This document shows, in pieces, positions 22,194 through 30,356 of a stretch of 30,485 nt of DNA (the first letter of the stretch is position 1; each line of letters starts with the position of its first letter). This DNA comes from a virus: positions 1-30,485 of IMG/VR virus record IMGVR_UViG_3300032116_000928. One strand, 5' to 3'. Under the pieces are notes generated by a model. The model was not told where the DNA came from, ran no database searches, and was given only the letters and a program-made list of their open reading frames with translations. A program made the translations under genes and the position numbers.

Positions 22194-22790
22194 ATGAAAG
22201 AAGAAGAAATCAAAGTCATCGAATATACGATTGACGATAGCGGTTATTTAGGTGTTCACGCAATGAGCCTTGTCGAAAATCCTGCAATTGAAGTGGACTT
22301 TGTGGCACTATCAAAAACACGCAAGGTGCAACAAGCAGCCATCGAAGAAGGTGAGCGCAAGATGGTCTATGGTGCGGTAATGATACCGGAGCAATTGATC
22401 TATCGTGTGGATACAATGAATAGAGAATATTATTGCAAGTATTCCAAAGAGACAATCAATAAAATAGCGCAAGAATATCTCAAAAGGAATATGCATCACA
22501 ACTCCAATTTAGAGCATCAGATTCCAGTTGTTGGTTGTACGGTTGTGGAGTCTTGGATAGTGGAAGGTCAGCACGACAAGAGTCAAAACTTTGGGTTTTC
22601 TTTCCCTGAAGGTACGTGGTGCATTGGGATGAAGATTGATAACGATGACGTGTGGCAATCAATCAAACAAGGTGATGTAAAAGGGTTTTCATTAGAGGGA
22701 TTCTTTACTGAAATCAGCGATGAGTATATGACACAACAAGAGATTGAGAAAATAATGAAGGAACTCGAAAATGAATTGAGTGGGTTGTAA
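22194..22790 (+). CDS. XkdF-like prohead protease
   Basis: This encodes 198 residues. Conserved blocks LEHQIPVVGCTVVESWIVEG, then FGFSFPEGTWCIGMKI and GDVKGFSLEGFF, match the XkdF family of phage proteins, considered serine proteases of head maturation. A His in the NSNLEHQ segment and the Ser of FSLEG are the likely catalytic pair. Genes for scaffold and major capsid follow directly after the terminators, the usual protease-scaffold-capsid order. The assignment as protease is from family knowledge. Confidence 0.8.
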   Translation: MKEEEIKVIEYTIDDSGYLGVHAMSLVENPAIEVDFVALSKTRKVQQAAIEEGERKMVYGAVMIPEQLIYRVDTMNREYYCKYSKETINKIAQEYLKRNMHHNSNLEHQIPVVGCTVVESWIVEGQHDKSQNFGFSFPEGTWCIGMKIDNDDVWQSIKQGDVKGFSLEGFFTEISDEYMTQQEIEKIMKELENELSGL

Positions 22791-22795
22791 CGATT

Positions 22796-22819
22796 ACACC
22801 TTGTGCAGGTGTTTTATTT
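22796..22819 (+). terminator. first of two tandem intrinsic terminators
   Basis: ACACCT (22796-22801) pairs with AGGTGT (22807-22812) around the 5-base loop TGTGC, and is followed by a T-rich TTTATTTA. It starts six bases after the protease stop. Confidence 0.6.
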
Positions 22820-22832
22820 ACCCGACAAAAAA

Positions 22833-22859
22833 GCCCTCCACGTTTGGAGGGCCTTTCTT
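22833..22859 (+). terminator. second, stronger tandem intrinsic terminator
   Basis: GCCCTCCA (22833-22840) pairs perfectly with TGGAGGGC (22845-22852) over the loop CGTT, preceded by six A and followed by CTTTCTT. It separates the tail/protease cluster from the head cluster. Confidence 0.85.
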
Positions 22860-22956
22860 GTGAAACCGAAACAACTAAACAAACTAAAAAAACACATTAC
22901 AACGGAACAAAAATAGGTGTTTTGCTACTTATGGTTAGAAAAAGTAAAACATAGAT

Positions 22957-23544
22957 ATGAACAAAGTAAGCGAAATCGTTTCCAAATACGCAGATAGATT
23001 GAAGGCCTTTGGTATTCAACTTTCCGCAGAAGGGGAAATCACAAAAGAGGCTCAAATGGCAATGGCCGTTTTGGCTGATGGCACGGAGGTATACTCTCCC
23101 GATGCTGAATTCAAAGTAGGTAGTGAGTTATTCATCAAAGATGGTGACGGCAATCCAGTTCCTGCACCCGATGGAGAACACACAACTGCTGAAGGTAAAA
23201 TCATCGTAGTTGCAGGTGGTGTTATCACCGAGATCAAAGAACCACAAGAAGAAGAACCAAAGGTTGAAATCGAAATCGAGGAGGAAAAACAAGCTGCCTT
23301 CGAAGGTGTGAGCAAAGAAGAATTCGAGTCTACAATCAATTCATTGGTTGAAGCTTTTGAAGCGAAGATTGCTGCCTTGAATGCAGAGAAAGAAACTCTT
23401 TCATCTACAATCGAAAAGATGTCAAAGCAACCTGCAGTTGAGAGCGTTAAGAAATCTACTCCAGTTGCAAAATCAGAGCCAATCAATTTGGCTAAAATGG
23501 ATTCTAAAAACAGAATCTTTTCAATCATAAACAAATACAAATAA
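22957..23544 (+). CDS. probable capsid scaffold protein
   Basis: This encodes 195 residues, strongly acidic in the middle (KEPQEEEPKVEIEIEEEKQA). A predicted helix at the N-terminus is followed by a beta-hairpin module (LADGTEVYSPDAEFKVGSEL, then GEHTTAEGKIIVVAGGVITE), a coiled coil (about 130-155) and a short C-terminal helix (NRIFSIINKYK) that could bind capsid protein. The position immediately before the major capsid gene is classic for scaffolds. The ATG follows about 100 bases of A-rich leader after the terminators. Confidence 0.75.
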   Translation: MNKVSEIVSKYADRLKAFGIQLSAEGEITKEAQMAMAVLADGTEVYSPDAEFKVGSELFIKDGDGNPVPAPDGEHTTAEGKIIVVAGGVITEIKEPQEEEPKVEIEIEEEKQAAFEGVSKEEFESTINSLVEAFEAKIAALNAEKETLSSTIEKMSKQPAVESVKKSTPVAKSEPINLAKMDSKNRIFSIINKYK

Positions 23545-23564
23545 TAAAATAAAAAAAAGAAAAA

Positions 23565-24506
23565 ATGGCTGATAGCTTAACCATTAACAGTTCAACCTAC
23601 GCAGGTGAATTGGCGTTGCCTTACATCAACGCAGCAATGTTGTCTGGAGACACTCTTGCTAAAAACTATGTAACCCTAAAAGAAGGAGTTAAATACAAGG
23701 CAGTTTTAAAAAGATTGTCTAATGCTGCTTCATTGGTTCAAGATGGTACTGCTTGTGATTTTACACAAGCAGGTTCTTTGAATTTAGATGAGTCAGTTTT
23801 GACTGTATCTGACTTGAAAGTTAACTTGGAGTTGTGCAAGTCTGAATTTGCTCGTGACTGGGAAGCTGCTCAAACAGGTCGTGGATTCATCAATGATGTT
23901 GTTCCAACTAACTTCGCTGATTTCTTAATAGGATATGCTGCGGGTAAAGTTGCTGAAACAATTGAGTACACTATTTGGCAAGGTAACACTGCGGTTGGTA
24001 ACACTTACCGTTCTTTTGATGGATTTGAAAAATTGATCAATGCAAACGCGGGAACTTATGCTAACTTTACTTGGACTTCTCCAGGTGGTACAATGTCAGT
24101 AAGCACTGTAATTGCTAACTTGAATGCAGTTATTGCCGCACTTCCTCCAGCTTTGATTGGTTCACCCGATACAAAGTTGTATATGAATCGTGCTACTGCA
24201 CAATTCTATCGTCAAGCGGTTGCTGCTCAAGGTTACTTGCAAATGTTCTCTGCTGCTTCTGATTTCAACTTGCAATTCAACGGATACGATATATACGTTT
24301 GCCCAGGTATCAGCGCAGGTACTGTAATTGCTGCTCAACCTTCTAACTTATTTGTAGGTGTTGACGCTAACTCTGATTACGCTGAAGTTAAAGTTGTTGA
24401 TATGTCGATGACTGATGCTTCTGATAACGTACGTATGGCTATGAGATTCCGCACTGGAGTTCAAGTTGGTGTGTATCAAGACGTAGTTTTCGGTTCTAAC
24501 ACCTAA
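23565..24506 (+). CDS. major capsid protein (HK97-like)
   Basis: This encodes 313 residues. Features typical of HK97-fold capsids are a long central helix region (FADFLIGYAAGKVAETIEYT), WTSPGGTMSVSTVIANLNAV, the block GSPDTKLYMNRATAQFYRQA, and the terminal RMAMRFRTGVQVGVYQDVVF. There is no clear N-terminal delta domain, which fits a separate scaffold gene. It is A/G/T-rich and codes at high expression (strong A-rich leader, own terminator). Confidence 0.85.
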   Translation: MADSLTINSSTYAGELALPYINAAMLSGDTLAKNYVTLKEGVKYKAVLKRLSNAASLVQDGTACDFTQAGSLNLDESVLTVSDLKVNLELCKSEFARDWEAAQTGRGFINDVVPTNFADFLIGYAAGKVAETIEYTIWQGNTAVGNTYRSFDGFEKLINANAGTYANFTWTSPGGTMSVSTVIANLNAVIAALPPALIGSPDTKLYMNRATAQFYRQAVAAQGYLQMFSAASDFNLQFNGYDIYVCPGISAGTVIAAQPSNLFVGVDANSDYAEVKVVDMSMTDASDNVRMAMRFRTGVQVGVYQDVVFGSNT

Positions 24507-24525
24507 TCAATAAACACAAGTAATT

Positions 24526-24559
24526 GGGAAGGTGGTTAAGTCTGCCTTCCCTTTATTTT
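24526..24559 (+). terminator. intrinsic terminator behind the major capsid gene
   Basis: GGGAAGG (24526-24532) pairs with CCTTCCC (24545-24551), extended by wobble pairs, and is followed by TTTATTTT. It lies 20 bases after the capsid stop and could reduce expression of the downstream genes relative to capsid. Confidence 0.75.
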
Positions 24560-24583
24560 AACTAATAATAAAAATATAATAAT

Positions 24584-25129
24584 ATGGCTTGTGAATTAAC
24601 AGCAGGATTCAACCTTGATTGTAAAGATACAATCGGTGGAATCAAAGCAATCTACTTGCAGCAACACGAAGATTTTTTGACTGGTGTAACTGCTGATGCG
24701 AGCACCGAGGAAATCGATGCTTTGCCTACAAAAACAATCTATAAATACATTTGCCCAAAACACACTGGTAGCTTCACAGAAGAAGTAGCATCAAGTGTTG
24801 AGAACGGAACAATTTTTTACACTCAAACGGTAACTGCAACATTCTTCAAATTGTCTGCTCCACGCAGAAAGCAATTAGAGTTGCTTGGAAAAAATCGTTT
24901 GGTTGTTTTTGTACAAGACAACAACGACAACATTTGGATGGTAGGTCGTATGGATGGTGCTGAAGTAACTGCTGCATCAACCGCTACTGGCGTTGCTAAA
25001 GGTGATTTGAATGGCTACACAATTACATTGACTGCTGAAGAAAAAAATAAGGCTTATAGATTGGAGTCATTCACTTCAATTCCTTTCGATAACTTCGCAG
25101 GAATTACTGTCTCAACTACGTACGTTTAA
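24584..25129 (+). CDS. probable major tail tube protein
   Basis: This encodes 181 residues. The start MACELTAGFNLDCKDTIGGI followed by KAIYLQQHEDF, and later GTIFYTQTVTATFFKLSAPR, then LVVFVQDNNDNIWMVGRMDG and GYTITLTAEEKNKAYRL, are family features known from Bacteroidota phage tail-tube type proteins. The final strand pattern with AEE is typical. It lies between the capsid and portal genes, unlike most siphoviruses. A head decoration protein is the alternative. Confidence 0.6.
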   Translation: MACELTAGFNLDCKDTIGGIKAIYLQQHEDFLTGVTADASTEEIDALPTKTIYKYICPKHTGSFTEEVASSVENGTIFYTQTVTATFFKLSAPRRKQLELLGKNRLVVFVQDNNDNIWMVGRMDGAEVTAASTATGVAKGDLNGYTITLTAEEKNKAYRLESFTSIPFDNFAGITVSTTYV

Positions 25130-25130
25130 T

Positions 25131-25138
25131 TATCTTTG
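25131..25138 (+). promoter_or_regulatory. candidate promoter (-7 TATCTTTG)
   Basis: A perfect TAnnTTTG box eight bases before the ATG at 25146, starting one base after the tail-tube stop. No TTG at -33. The same box occurs at 10514-10521. Confidence 0.45.
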
Positions 25139-25145
25139 TAAGTAA

Positions 25146-25547
25146 ATGAATTACTTGCAAACCAATACCGCCTCGCAAACCCTCCTTCTCTCTTTAGAGG
25201 AGGGGGTTTTGCTTTTATCTTCGTTCACGGATTACTTGTTAGTGATTCAGAACGAAACAACATTAGAAATATTTGCGGTTATTCCAACGCTAATAAGCAC
25301 CAATGAGAGAATCACAACGTTGTCAATTAGTACAAATGCAGATGATGCGGTTGGCAGTATTCTCATCGTTGATGGAGGCCGTTACAACTACATTATTTAT
25401 GGTCAAAATTCAGATAGCAACTTGGATCCTGCTTCTGCTGATGTGGTTGGAGAGATTAAGCGTGGGTATATTGAATTCACTACGCTAACGCAGTACTTTG
25501 ACCAACCTTCACTAACCATCCCAAACGATATAGAATACAATGGCTAA
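25146..25547 (+). CDS. conserved structural-region protein
   Basis: This encodes 133 residues, beta-rich, with YLLVIQNETTLEIFAVIPTL and later GGRYNYIIYGQNSDSNLDPA. The Y.Y.IY.Q.S..NLDP pattern is typical of a small protein family in Bacteroidota phages, located near tail tube and portal. It is probably a head-tail connector or tail component; no functional motif is visible. Codons about 11-21 contain a terminator-like hairpin. It overlaps the portal gene by eight bases. Confidence 0.65.
   Translation: MNYLQTNTASQTLLLSLEEGVLLLSSFTDYLLVIQNETTLEIFAVIPTLISTNERITTLSISTNADDAVGSILIVDGGRYNYIIYGQNSDSNLDPASADVVGEIKRGYIEFTTLTQYFDQPSLTIPNDIEYNG
25177..25216 (+). terminator. terminator-like hairpin inside the coding start
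   Basis: AAACCC and TCCTT (25177-25187) pair with AAGGA/GAGGA and GGGTTT (25197-25209) with a small G bulge, followed by TTTTGCTTTT. It begins 39 bases after the -7-like TATCTTTG at 25131-25138 and so could act as an attenuator. It overlaps coding sequence, so it may be fortuitous. Confidence 0.4.
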
Positions 25548-27852
25548 TATCATAGACGAAATAAAACAACGCGTAGGTGCTACGCAGATAGAGATGGCGA
25601 AATACGTCAAGATTGCGCCTACTGAAACTGAAGATAGAAAGGGATGGGTTAGTTATGGGGAATTGAACTCATTTCCACAATACACGATTGAACTATATAA
25701 CGAATCACCAATACACGGTGCATTAGTTAACTCAATATCTTATATGATTGCAGGACGTGAAATGACTGCATCAACAACACAAGCAGTAAGCGAAATCAAA
25801 AGGTTGTCACTTGACAAGATTGTCAATGCTACTGCATTAGATTTGAAGCTTCACGGAGGATTTTATTGGGAGGTTATTTGGTCAATGGATAGATCAACCA
25901 TTGCACAAGTGAATCATTTGCCATTTGAAAACTGCCGTTTGGCTTGTAGTGATGAAGATGATTCCATCACCGGTATTTGGTATTCAAGAGATTGGTCAAA
26001 TATTAGAAAGAAAAAGAATGAGCCAAGGTATATTGCAATGTTCAACGAAGAACATAAAGACGCATTACCTAAACAAGTTCTTTTCGTTCACCATATGATG
26101 GTTGGAAGTGAATACTATCCAAAGCCTGACTATGTTGGTGCGATAAATGAGATTGAAAAGATGAGGCAGTTGAGCGAATATCAAGTTAACTTGATTCTTA
26201 ACGGATTCTTTCCTTCATTAATTGCATCATTTAACAACGGAATACCTTCTTTAGAGGAACAACATATGATAAAGAATCAGTTGACTGCATCTATTCAAGG
26301 TGCAGAGAACGCTGGTAAAGTGTTGACCTTCTTTAACGAGGAAAGAGATAGAGGTGTTGAATTCACTCCGTTTCCAGTTGCGGATATGGATAAGCAATTT
26401 ACCACGTTAGTTGACCAATCAATTGAAAGCATTTTAGTCAGCCATCGTGTAACATCACCTTTGCTATTTGGTGTACGTGATGGAGGTGGATTGGGTTCGA
26501 ATACAGATGAAATGAAAACTGCATTACGCATCTTTTCACGTCAAGTAATTGAGCCATTCCAAAGATTAATAACTGATGCAACTGAAACACTATTAGCATC
26601 ATTTGGAGTTGTTGCTAATTGTACAATTGTACAAAATGATTTATTGAATGATCAGGTAGTAACTGATGCAGGAACAACAACTGCAAGTGTTGACGTTGCA
26701 AGTCAAGCAATGAATGGAGCGCAGATATCTTCACTACTTGAAATCATTACTCAAGCGACTGCAGGAGTATTAACAATTGCATCAGCCAAAGCGGTTTGTA
26801 GAACTGCATTTCCAACAATGACTGATATGCAAGTCAATAACATTTTTGACAACCTATCAGATGTTGCAATTGATCCTACACAAGTAGTTCAAAAAAAAAA
26901 AGTTGATTTAGAAGAAAGCTTTGAGCCAACCAACGAAATGGCAGCAGAAGCTGAATTAGGTTTAAAGTGGCGTGAGGAATATGGAAGGGGAGGAACTGAA
27001 GTAGGGGTTGCACGTGCAAGAGATATCAGCAACAAAAGGAATTTATCTTTTGATACTGTCAAAAGAATGAATAGCTACTTTTCAAGACACGAAGTTGATA
27101 AGGAAGCAATCGGATGGGAAGATGGAGAGGAAGGATTTCCAACGGCAGGTAGAATAGCTTGGCAACTATGGGGAGGTGATGCAGGAAGAGATTGGGCAGC
27201 GAGAATAGTTGAGCGTGTGAACAACCAACAAACTGCACACGTTTGCCAAAGTTCAAACGATTTCACAGATGAGGAAGGAAGGGAATGGATTGCAGACCTT
27301 AAAATCAAAGCTGAATACATAGATGACCAGGAATGGGAATTGATAAGCGAAGAAGAAGTTACTGATCCCGAAAATGAATTGAATTTCACCTCTGAAATGT
27401 TCAATAAGATGCCATCAATGTCTGATGCAAATGGAGGTGATAAGTCGCAATGGGGTGATGCAGGATTGTATAAATTACGTTATGCATATTCTCAAAATCT
27501 ATCTGCTAACTCACGTGAGTTTTGCGTTGAGATGGTAGCAATGTCAAAGGCAGGTGCTGTGTTTAGATACGAAGATATTGAGAGTATGAGTGATAGGGGT
27601 GTAAATGGTGATTTTGCTCCTGCAGGGAAATCAACTTATTCCATTTTTCGCTACCTCGGGGGGGCCTATTGCCATCATTATTTCAAGCGTCAAATTTACG
27701 TAAGAAAAAGAGATAGCAAAGGAAGGATTTTACCTAATGAAGGTCTTGAAAACGATAAGCGTGTAGGTAATAACCCATATGTTCCAAAGAAAGGAATCGA
27801 AGGTACTGCGCCAATCAATAGACCAGGAAGAGGTTCACTAAAATACGGATAA
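25540..27852 (+). CDS. portal protein fused to a minor-head-type C-terminal region
   Basis: This encodes 770 residues, much longer than a normal portal. Residues 1 to about 390 look like a portal (PQYTIELYNESPIHGALVNS; NGFFPSLIASFNNG; SILVSHRVTSPLLFGVRDGG). About 467-565 hold GLKWREEYGRGGTEVGVARA ... RHEVDKEAIGWEDGEEGFPT ... WQLWGGDAGRDWA, a module attached to diverse phage head proteins. About 640-745 contain YSQNLSANSREFCVEMVAMS ... GGAYCHHYFKRQIY, a Mu gpF-like/minor-head-type pattern. The portal is the dodecameric channel for DNA entry; the added parts may be internal head proteins. Confidence 0.8.
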   Translation: MANIIDEIKQRVGATQIEMAKYVKIAPTETEDRKGWVSYGELNSFPQYTIELYNESPIHGALVNSISYMIAGREMTASTTQAVSEIKRLSLDKIVNATALDLKLHGGFYWEVIWSMDRSTIAQVNHLPFENCRLACSDEDDSITGIWYSRDWSNIRKKKNEPRYIAMFNEEHKDALPKQVLFVHHMMVGSEYYPKPDYVGAINEIEKMRQLSEYQVNLILNGFFPSLIASFNNGIPSLEEQHMIKNQLTASIQGAENAGKVLTFFNEERDRGVEFTPFPVADMDKQFTTLVDQSIESILVSHRVTSPLLFGVRDGGGLGSNTDEMKTALRIFSRQVIEPFQRLITDATETLLASFGVVANCTIVQNDLLNDQVVTDAGTTTASVDVASQAMNGAQISSLLEIITQATAGVLTIASAKAVCRTAFPTMTDMQVNNIFDNLSDVAIDPTQVVQKKKVDLEESFEPTNEMAAEAELGLKWREEYGRGGTEVGVARARDISNKRNLSFDTVKRMNSYFSRHEVDKEAIGWEDGEEGFPTAGRIAWQLWGGDAGRDWAARIVERVNNQQTAHVCQSSNDFTDEEGREWIADLKIKAEYIDDQEWELISEEEVTDPENELNFTSEMFNKMPSMSDANGGDKSQWGDAGLYKLRYAYSQNLSANSREFCVEMVAMSKAGAVFRYEDIESMSDRGVNGDFAPAGKSTYSIFRYLGGAYCHHYFKRQIYVRKRDSKGRILPNEGLENDKRVGNNPYVPKKGIEGTAPINRPGRGSLKYG

Positions 27853-27867
27853 TTAAAACGAATTAAA

Positions 27868-28443
27868 ATGCCAATACCACAAGAAATATTACTCATAAAT
27901 GAGGACTACATAAAGAAGTTCACTCCGTTAACGGATGCAGTTGATCCCAATCTCATTAGACCTGCCATTTATCTTGCACAAGATAAGTATTTGACCAACT
28001 TTTTGGGTACAAATTTGACTGTGAAATTGAAAGCTGATGTGAGTGGTGGCACGTTGACTGGAGATTACGAAACATTGCTCAATGAATACGTGTTAAAGGT
28101 GGTGTTGTGGTGGACAATGGTGGAACTTTATCCATCACTTTTGTACAAGCACGACAATGGTAACTTGGTAAGCAGACAAAGTGAGGACACAACTCCAGTT
28201 ACTAAACCCGAAATGGAATCATTGAAGGAAGCTGCACGTCAGAACGCACGTTGGTACACCAAACGAATGGTTGATTATTTGTGCTATAATTCAACGTTGT
28301 TTCCTGAATACACCAATAATACAGACAACAACATTTTCCCTGACAGAAATCCATACGGAAAGAGTAACTTTTTAATTACAAATTCATATAAAGAATGGCG
28401 CAACAAGTGGTCAATAAAAGACTTTCTCCCTCCATCGTATTAA
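27868..28443 (+). CDS. head-tail adaptor (gp6-like, DUF6712-type)
   Basis: This encodes 191 residues. It has the helical layout of head-tail connectors: ITPLTDAVDPN-like start (FTPLTDAVDPNLIRPAIYLA), QDKYLTNFLGTNL, and long helices (YVLKVVLWWTMVELYPSLLY). I recognise this from DUF6712-type proteins that follow portals in Bacteroidota phages. It would sit under the portal as first ring of the neck. It is followed by a tiny overlapping gene. Confidence 0.7.
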   Translation: MPIPQEILLINEDYIKKFTPLTDAVDPNLIRPAIYLAQDKYLTNFLGTNLTVKLKADVSGGTLTGDYETLLNEYVLKVVLWWTMVELYPSLLYKHDNGNLVSRQSEDTTPVTKPEMESLKEAARQNARWYTKRMVDYLCYNSTLFPEYTNNTDNNIFPDRNPYGKSNFLITNSYKEWRNKWSIKDFLPPSY

Positions 28444-28502
28444 AGCGAAAAGAGTACGAAAAGTTATTGAAACAATATCTCAAAAAGCAGGAGAAAAGAT
28501 GA
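28395..28502 (+). CDS. tiny basic protein bridging adaptor and holin genes
   Basis: This encodes 35 residues, MAQQVVNKRLSPSIVLKRKE to KQEKR, mostly Lys/Gln/Leu in a probable helix. It starts 49 bases inside the adaptor gene and ends in an ATGA overlap with the holin start. It might couple holin translation to upstream genes, or be a chance frame; function unknown. Confidence 0.45.
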   Translation: MAQQVVNKRLSPSIVLKRKEYEKLLKQYLKKQEKR

Positions 28503-28906
28503 AAGTGAAGTTGTGGTTATTGGGTATTGCAACGGTCTTTTTGCCCATCAAAGAACTGATGATTACCATCGGATTTTTGGTGGCAATGGATATGATTGTA
28601 GGGGTGTGGAAGGCAATCAAATTAGGTCAGCGAATTAGGTCACGCAGGATGAGTGATACCATCACTAAATTGATGTTGTATCAAATAGCAATCGTAAGCG
28701 GATTCTTAATTGAAACCTACATAATAGATCAACTTATCCCCATCACAAAGTTGATAGCAACCGTGGTAGCCATCATTGAATTCAAATCAATCATTGAATC
28801 AATTGAATCCGTAACTGGAAAAGATTTGTGGTCAAAGATTAAGACCATTATAGGTAGAAAGAGTGAAGATATAACCGATGCAATGACTGATGGACAAGGT
28901 AAGTAA
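28499..28906 (+). CDS. holin (phage_holin_4 / Cp-1-type)
   Basis: This encodes 135 residues with hydrophobic segments at about 4-17, 20-35, 59-77 and 78-95. The pattern FLVAMDMIVGVWKAIKLGQR followed by RRMSDTITKLMLYQIAIVSG is typical of the holin_4 family (D...G...A.K..... S..... K). The protein would permeabilise the inner membrane at lysis to release or activate the endolysin. The C-terminus is charged. The endolysin gene starts 17 bases before its end. Confidence 0.8.
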   Translation: MKVKLWLLGIATVFLPIKELMITIGFLVAMDMIVGVWKAIKLGQRIRSRRMSDTITKLMLYQIAIVSGFLIETYIIDQLIPITKLIATVVAIIEFKSIIESIESVTGKDLWSKIKTIIGRKSEDITDAMTDGQGK

Positions 28907-29351
28907 GTACGTATCATACAAAGAGGTAACGCATAGCAATCAAGCTACTGCATTGAAGATTGGAAACACTCCAAACGCTGAACAATTGCATAACTTAAAG
29001 CTTGTATGTACCAACATTTTTGATAAAGTCCGTGAGCATTTCGGAAAGCCTATTGGTATCTCATCAGGCTTTAGAAGTATTGAACTTAATACACGCATAG
29101 GCGGTTCAAAAAGTTCACAACATATGCAAGGTAAAGCGTTGGATATTGATGCAGATATTCACGGTGGTTTAAATAACAAAGAGTTATTTGATTGGATAAA
29201 AAATAATTGTACATTTGACCAACTTATATGGGAGTTCGGAAGTGAGAATTCACCATCTTGGGTACACGTAAGTTACAATAAAGAAGGGAATAGAGGTCAG
29301 ATATTACGTGCGGTCAAGAGTGGTGGTAGAACAGTATACCAACCATTCTAA
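28890..29351 (+). CDS. endolysin, M15-family peptidase
   Basis: This encodes 153 residues. The sequence ISSGFRSIELNTRIGG followed by SSQHMQGKALDID contains the M15 motif SxHxxGxAxD (zinc ligands His78, Asp85); SPSWVHVSY provides the third ligand His126. M15 enzymes of this type (D-Ala-D-Ala or L-Ala-D-Glu peptidases) cut peptidoglycan cross-links. There is no signal peptide, so it depends on the holin. It follows the holin with overlap. Confidence 0.88.
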   Translation: MDKVSKYVSYKEVTHSNQATALKIGNTPNAEQLHNLKLVCTNIFDKVREHFGKPIGISSGFRSIELNTRIGGSKSSQHMQGKALDIDADIHGGLNNKELFDWIKNNCTFDQLIWEFGSENSPSWVHVSYNKEGNRGQILRAVKSGGRTVYQPF

Positions 29352-29357
29352 AAATAT

Positions 29358-30356
29358 ATGGCAGCTGAAAGTCAAAAGACAAAAATCGCAAGAGAATTGC
29401 GTGAGCGTTTTCCTGATACACCAACTTTAACATTGGCGAAGAAACTATCTAAAGAACATTTCGAAACATTCTTGGGAGTAGAAGATGCACGTGGTGTACT
29501 GCGTAGAATTGAAGGAAAAAATGGAGCAAGGAATAGAAAAAATTTGACTGATAAATCATTGGTTAAAAGTGAAGATAGACCTAAAAATCCTTTCAAGTTA
29601 CCGAAGTCGTATGCCAAAGGTAGGAGGCACATTGACATCAAAGGAAAAAAGATTTTAATCTTATCCGATATTCACATTCCATACCACGATGTTCAGGCTT
29701 TGAATGTTGCAATCCAAAGTGGAATAGATGAGAATGTTGATACGGTTATATTAAATGGTGATGCACTTGACTGCCATCAATTATCTGATTTCGTTAAGGA
29801 TCCAAAGAAGCGCAAATTCAAAGAAGAATTGTATGCGATGCGCACTTTCATTTCTGAATTAAGGCAAACATTCCCGAAAGCGGAAATCATTTATAAGGAA
29901 GGAAACCACGAAGAACGCTATTGGAGATTTATGAGGGTCAAAGCTCCAGAGTTGGTTGATATTGATGCCTTTGATTTTTCCTCTCTTTGCCATCTTGATA
30001 AACATAACGTGAAATGGATTGAAGGAAAGAACAAGTTAAATGTAGGTGCATTGAGTATCTTTCACGGCCACGAATTTGGTAAGCAATTTATGCCATCAGT
30101 AAATGTTGCACGTGGACTTTTCTTAAAGACAAAAGCGAATGCGATGTGTGGTCACCATCACCAAACTGCTGAACATACTGAAAGAGATGTTAACGGCAAA
30201 GTGATAACGTGTTGGGGTGTCGCTTGCCTTTCCGAGTTAAGTCCAGATTATAACCCCTATTCAAAATTCAATCACGGATTTGCCATAATAACAAGAGGTA
30301 ATGGAAAAGATTTTCACGTTAAGAACTATCGTATTCATCAAGGTCGCATCTATTAG
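29358..30356 (+). CDS. calcineurin-like metallophosphoesterase
   Basis: This encodes 332 residues. Motifs in order are ILSDIHIPYH (Asp104, His106), NGDALDCHQ (Asp135), EGNHEERYWR (Asn183, His184), FHGHEF (His236/238) and CGHHHQ (His266/268), a complete two-metal site. The N-terminal 60 residues look like a helix-turn-helix (TPTLTLAKKLSKEHFETFLG). Such phage enzymes are annotated phosphoesterase or DNA-repair exonuclease; substrate is unknown. It follows the endolysin by six bases, and the spanin-like gene starts inside its end. Confidence 0.9.
   Translation: MAAESQKTKIARELRERFPDTPTLTLAKKLSKEHFETFLGVEDARGVLRRIEGKNGARNRKNLTDKSLVKSEDRPKNPFKLPKSYAKGRRHIDIKGKKILILSDIHIPYHDVQALNVAIQSGIDENVDTVILNGDALDCHQLSDFVKDPKKRKFKEELYAMRTFISELRQTFPKAEIIYKEGNHEERYWRFMRVKAPELVDIDAFDFSSLCHLDKHNVKWIEGKNKLNVGALSIFHGHEFGKQFMPSVNVARGLFLKTKANAMCGHHHQTAEHTERDVNGKVITCWGVACLSELSPDYNPYSKFNHGFAIITRGNGKDFHVKNYRIHQGRIY

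Noticed and set aside
23052-23540. 162-codon minus-strand frame opposite the scaffold gene
   Set aside because: Ser-rich translation that mirrors the acidic scaffold codons; no start context or neighbouring minus genes.
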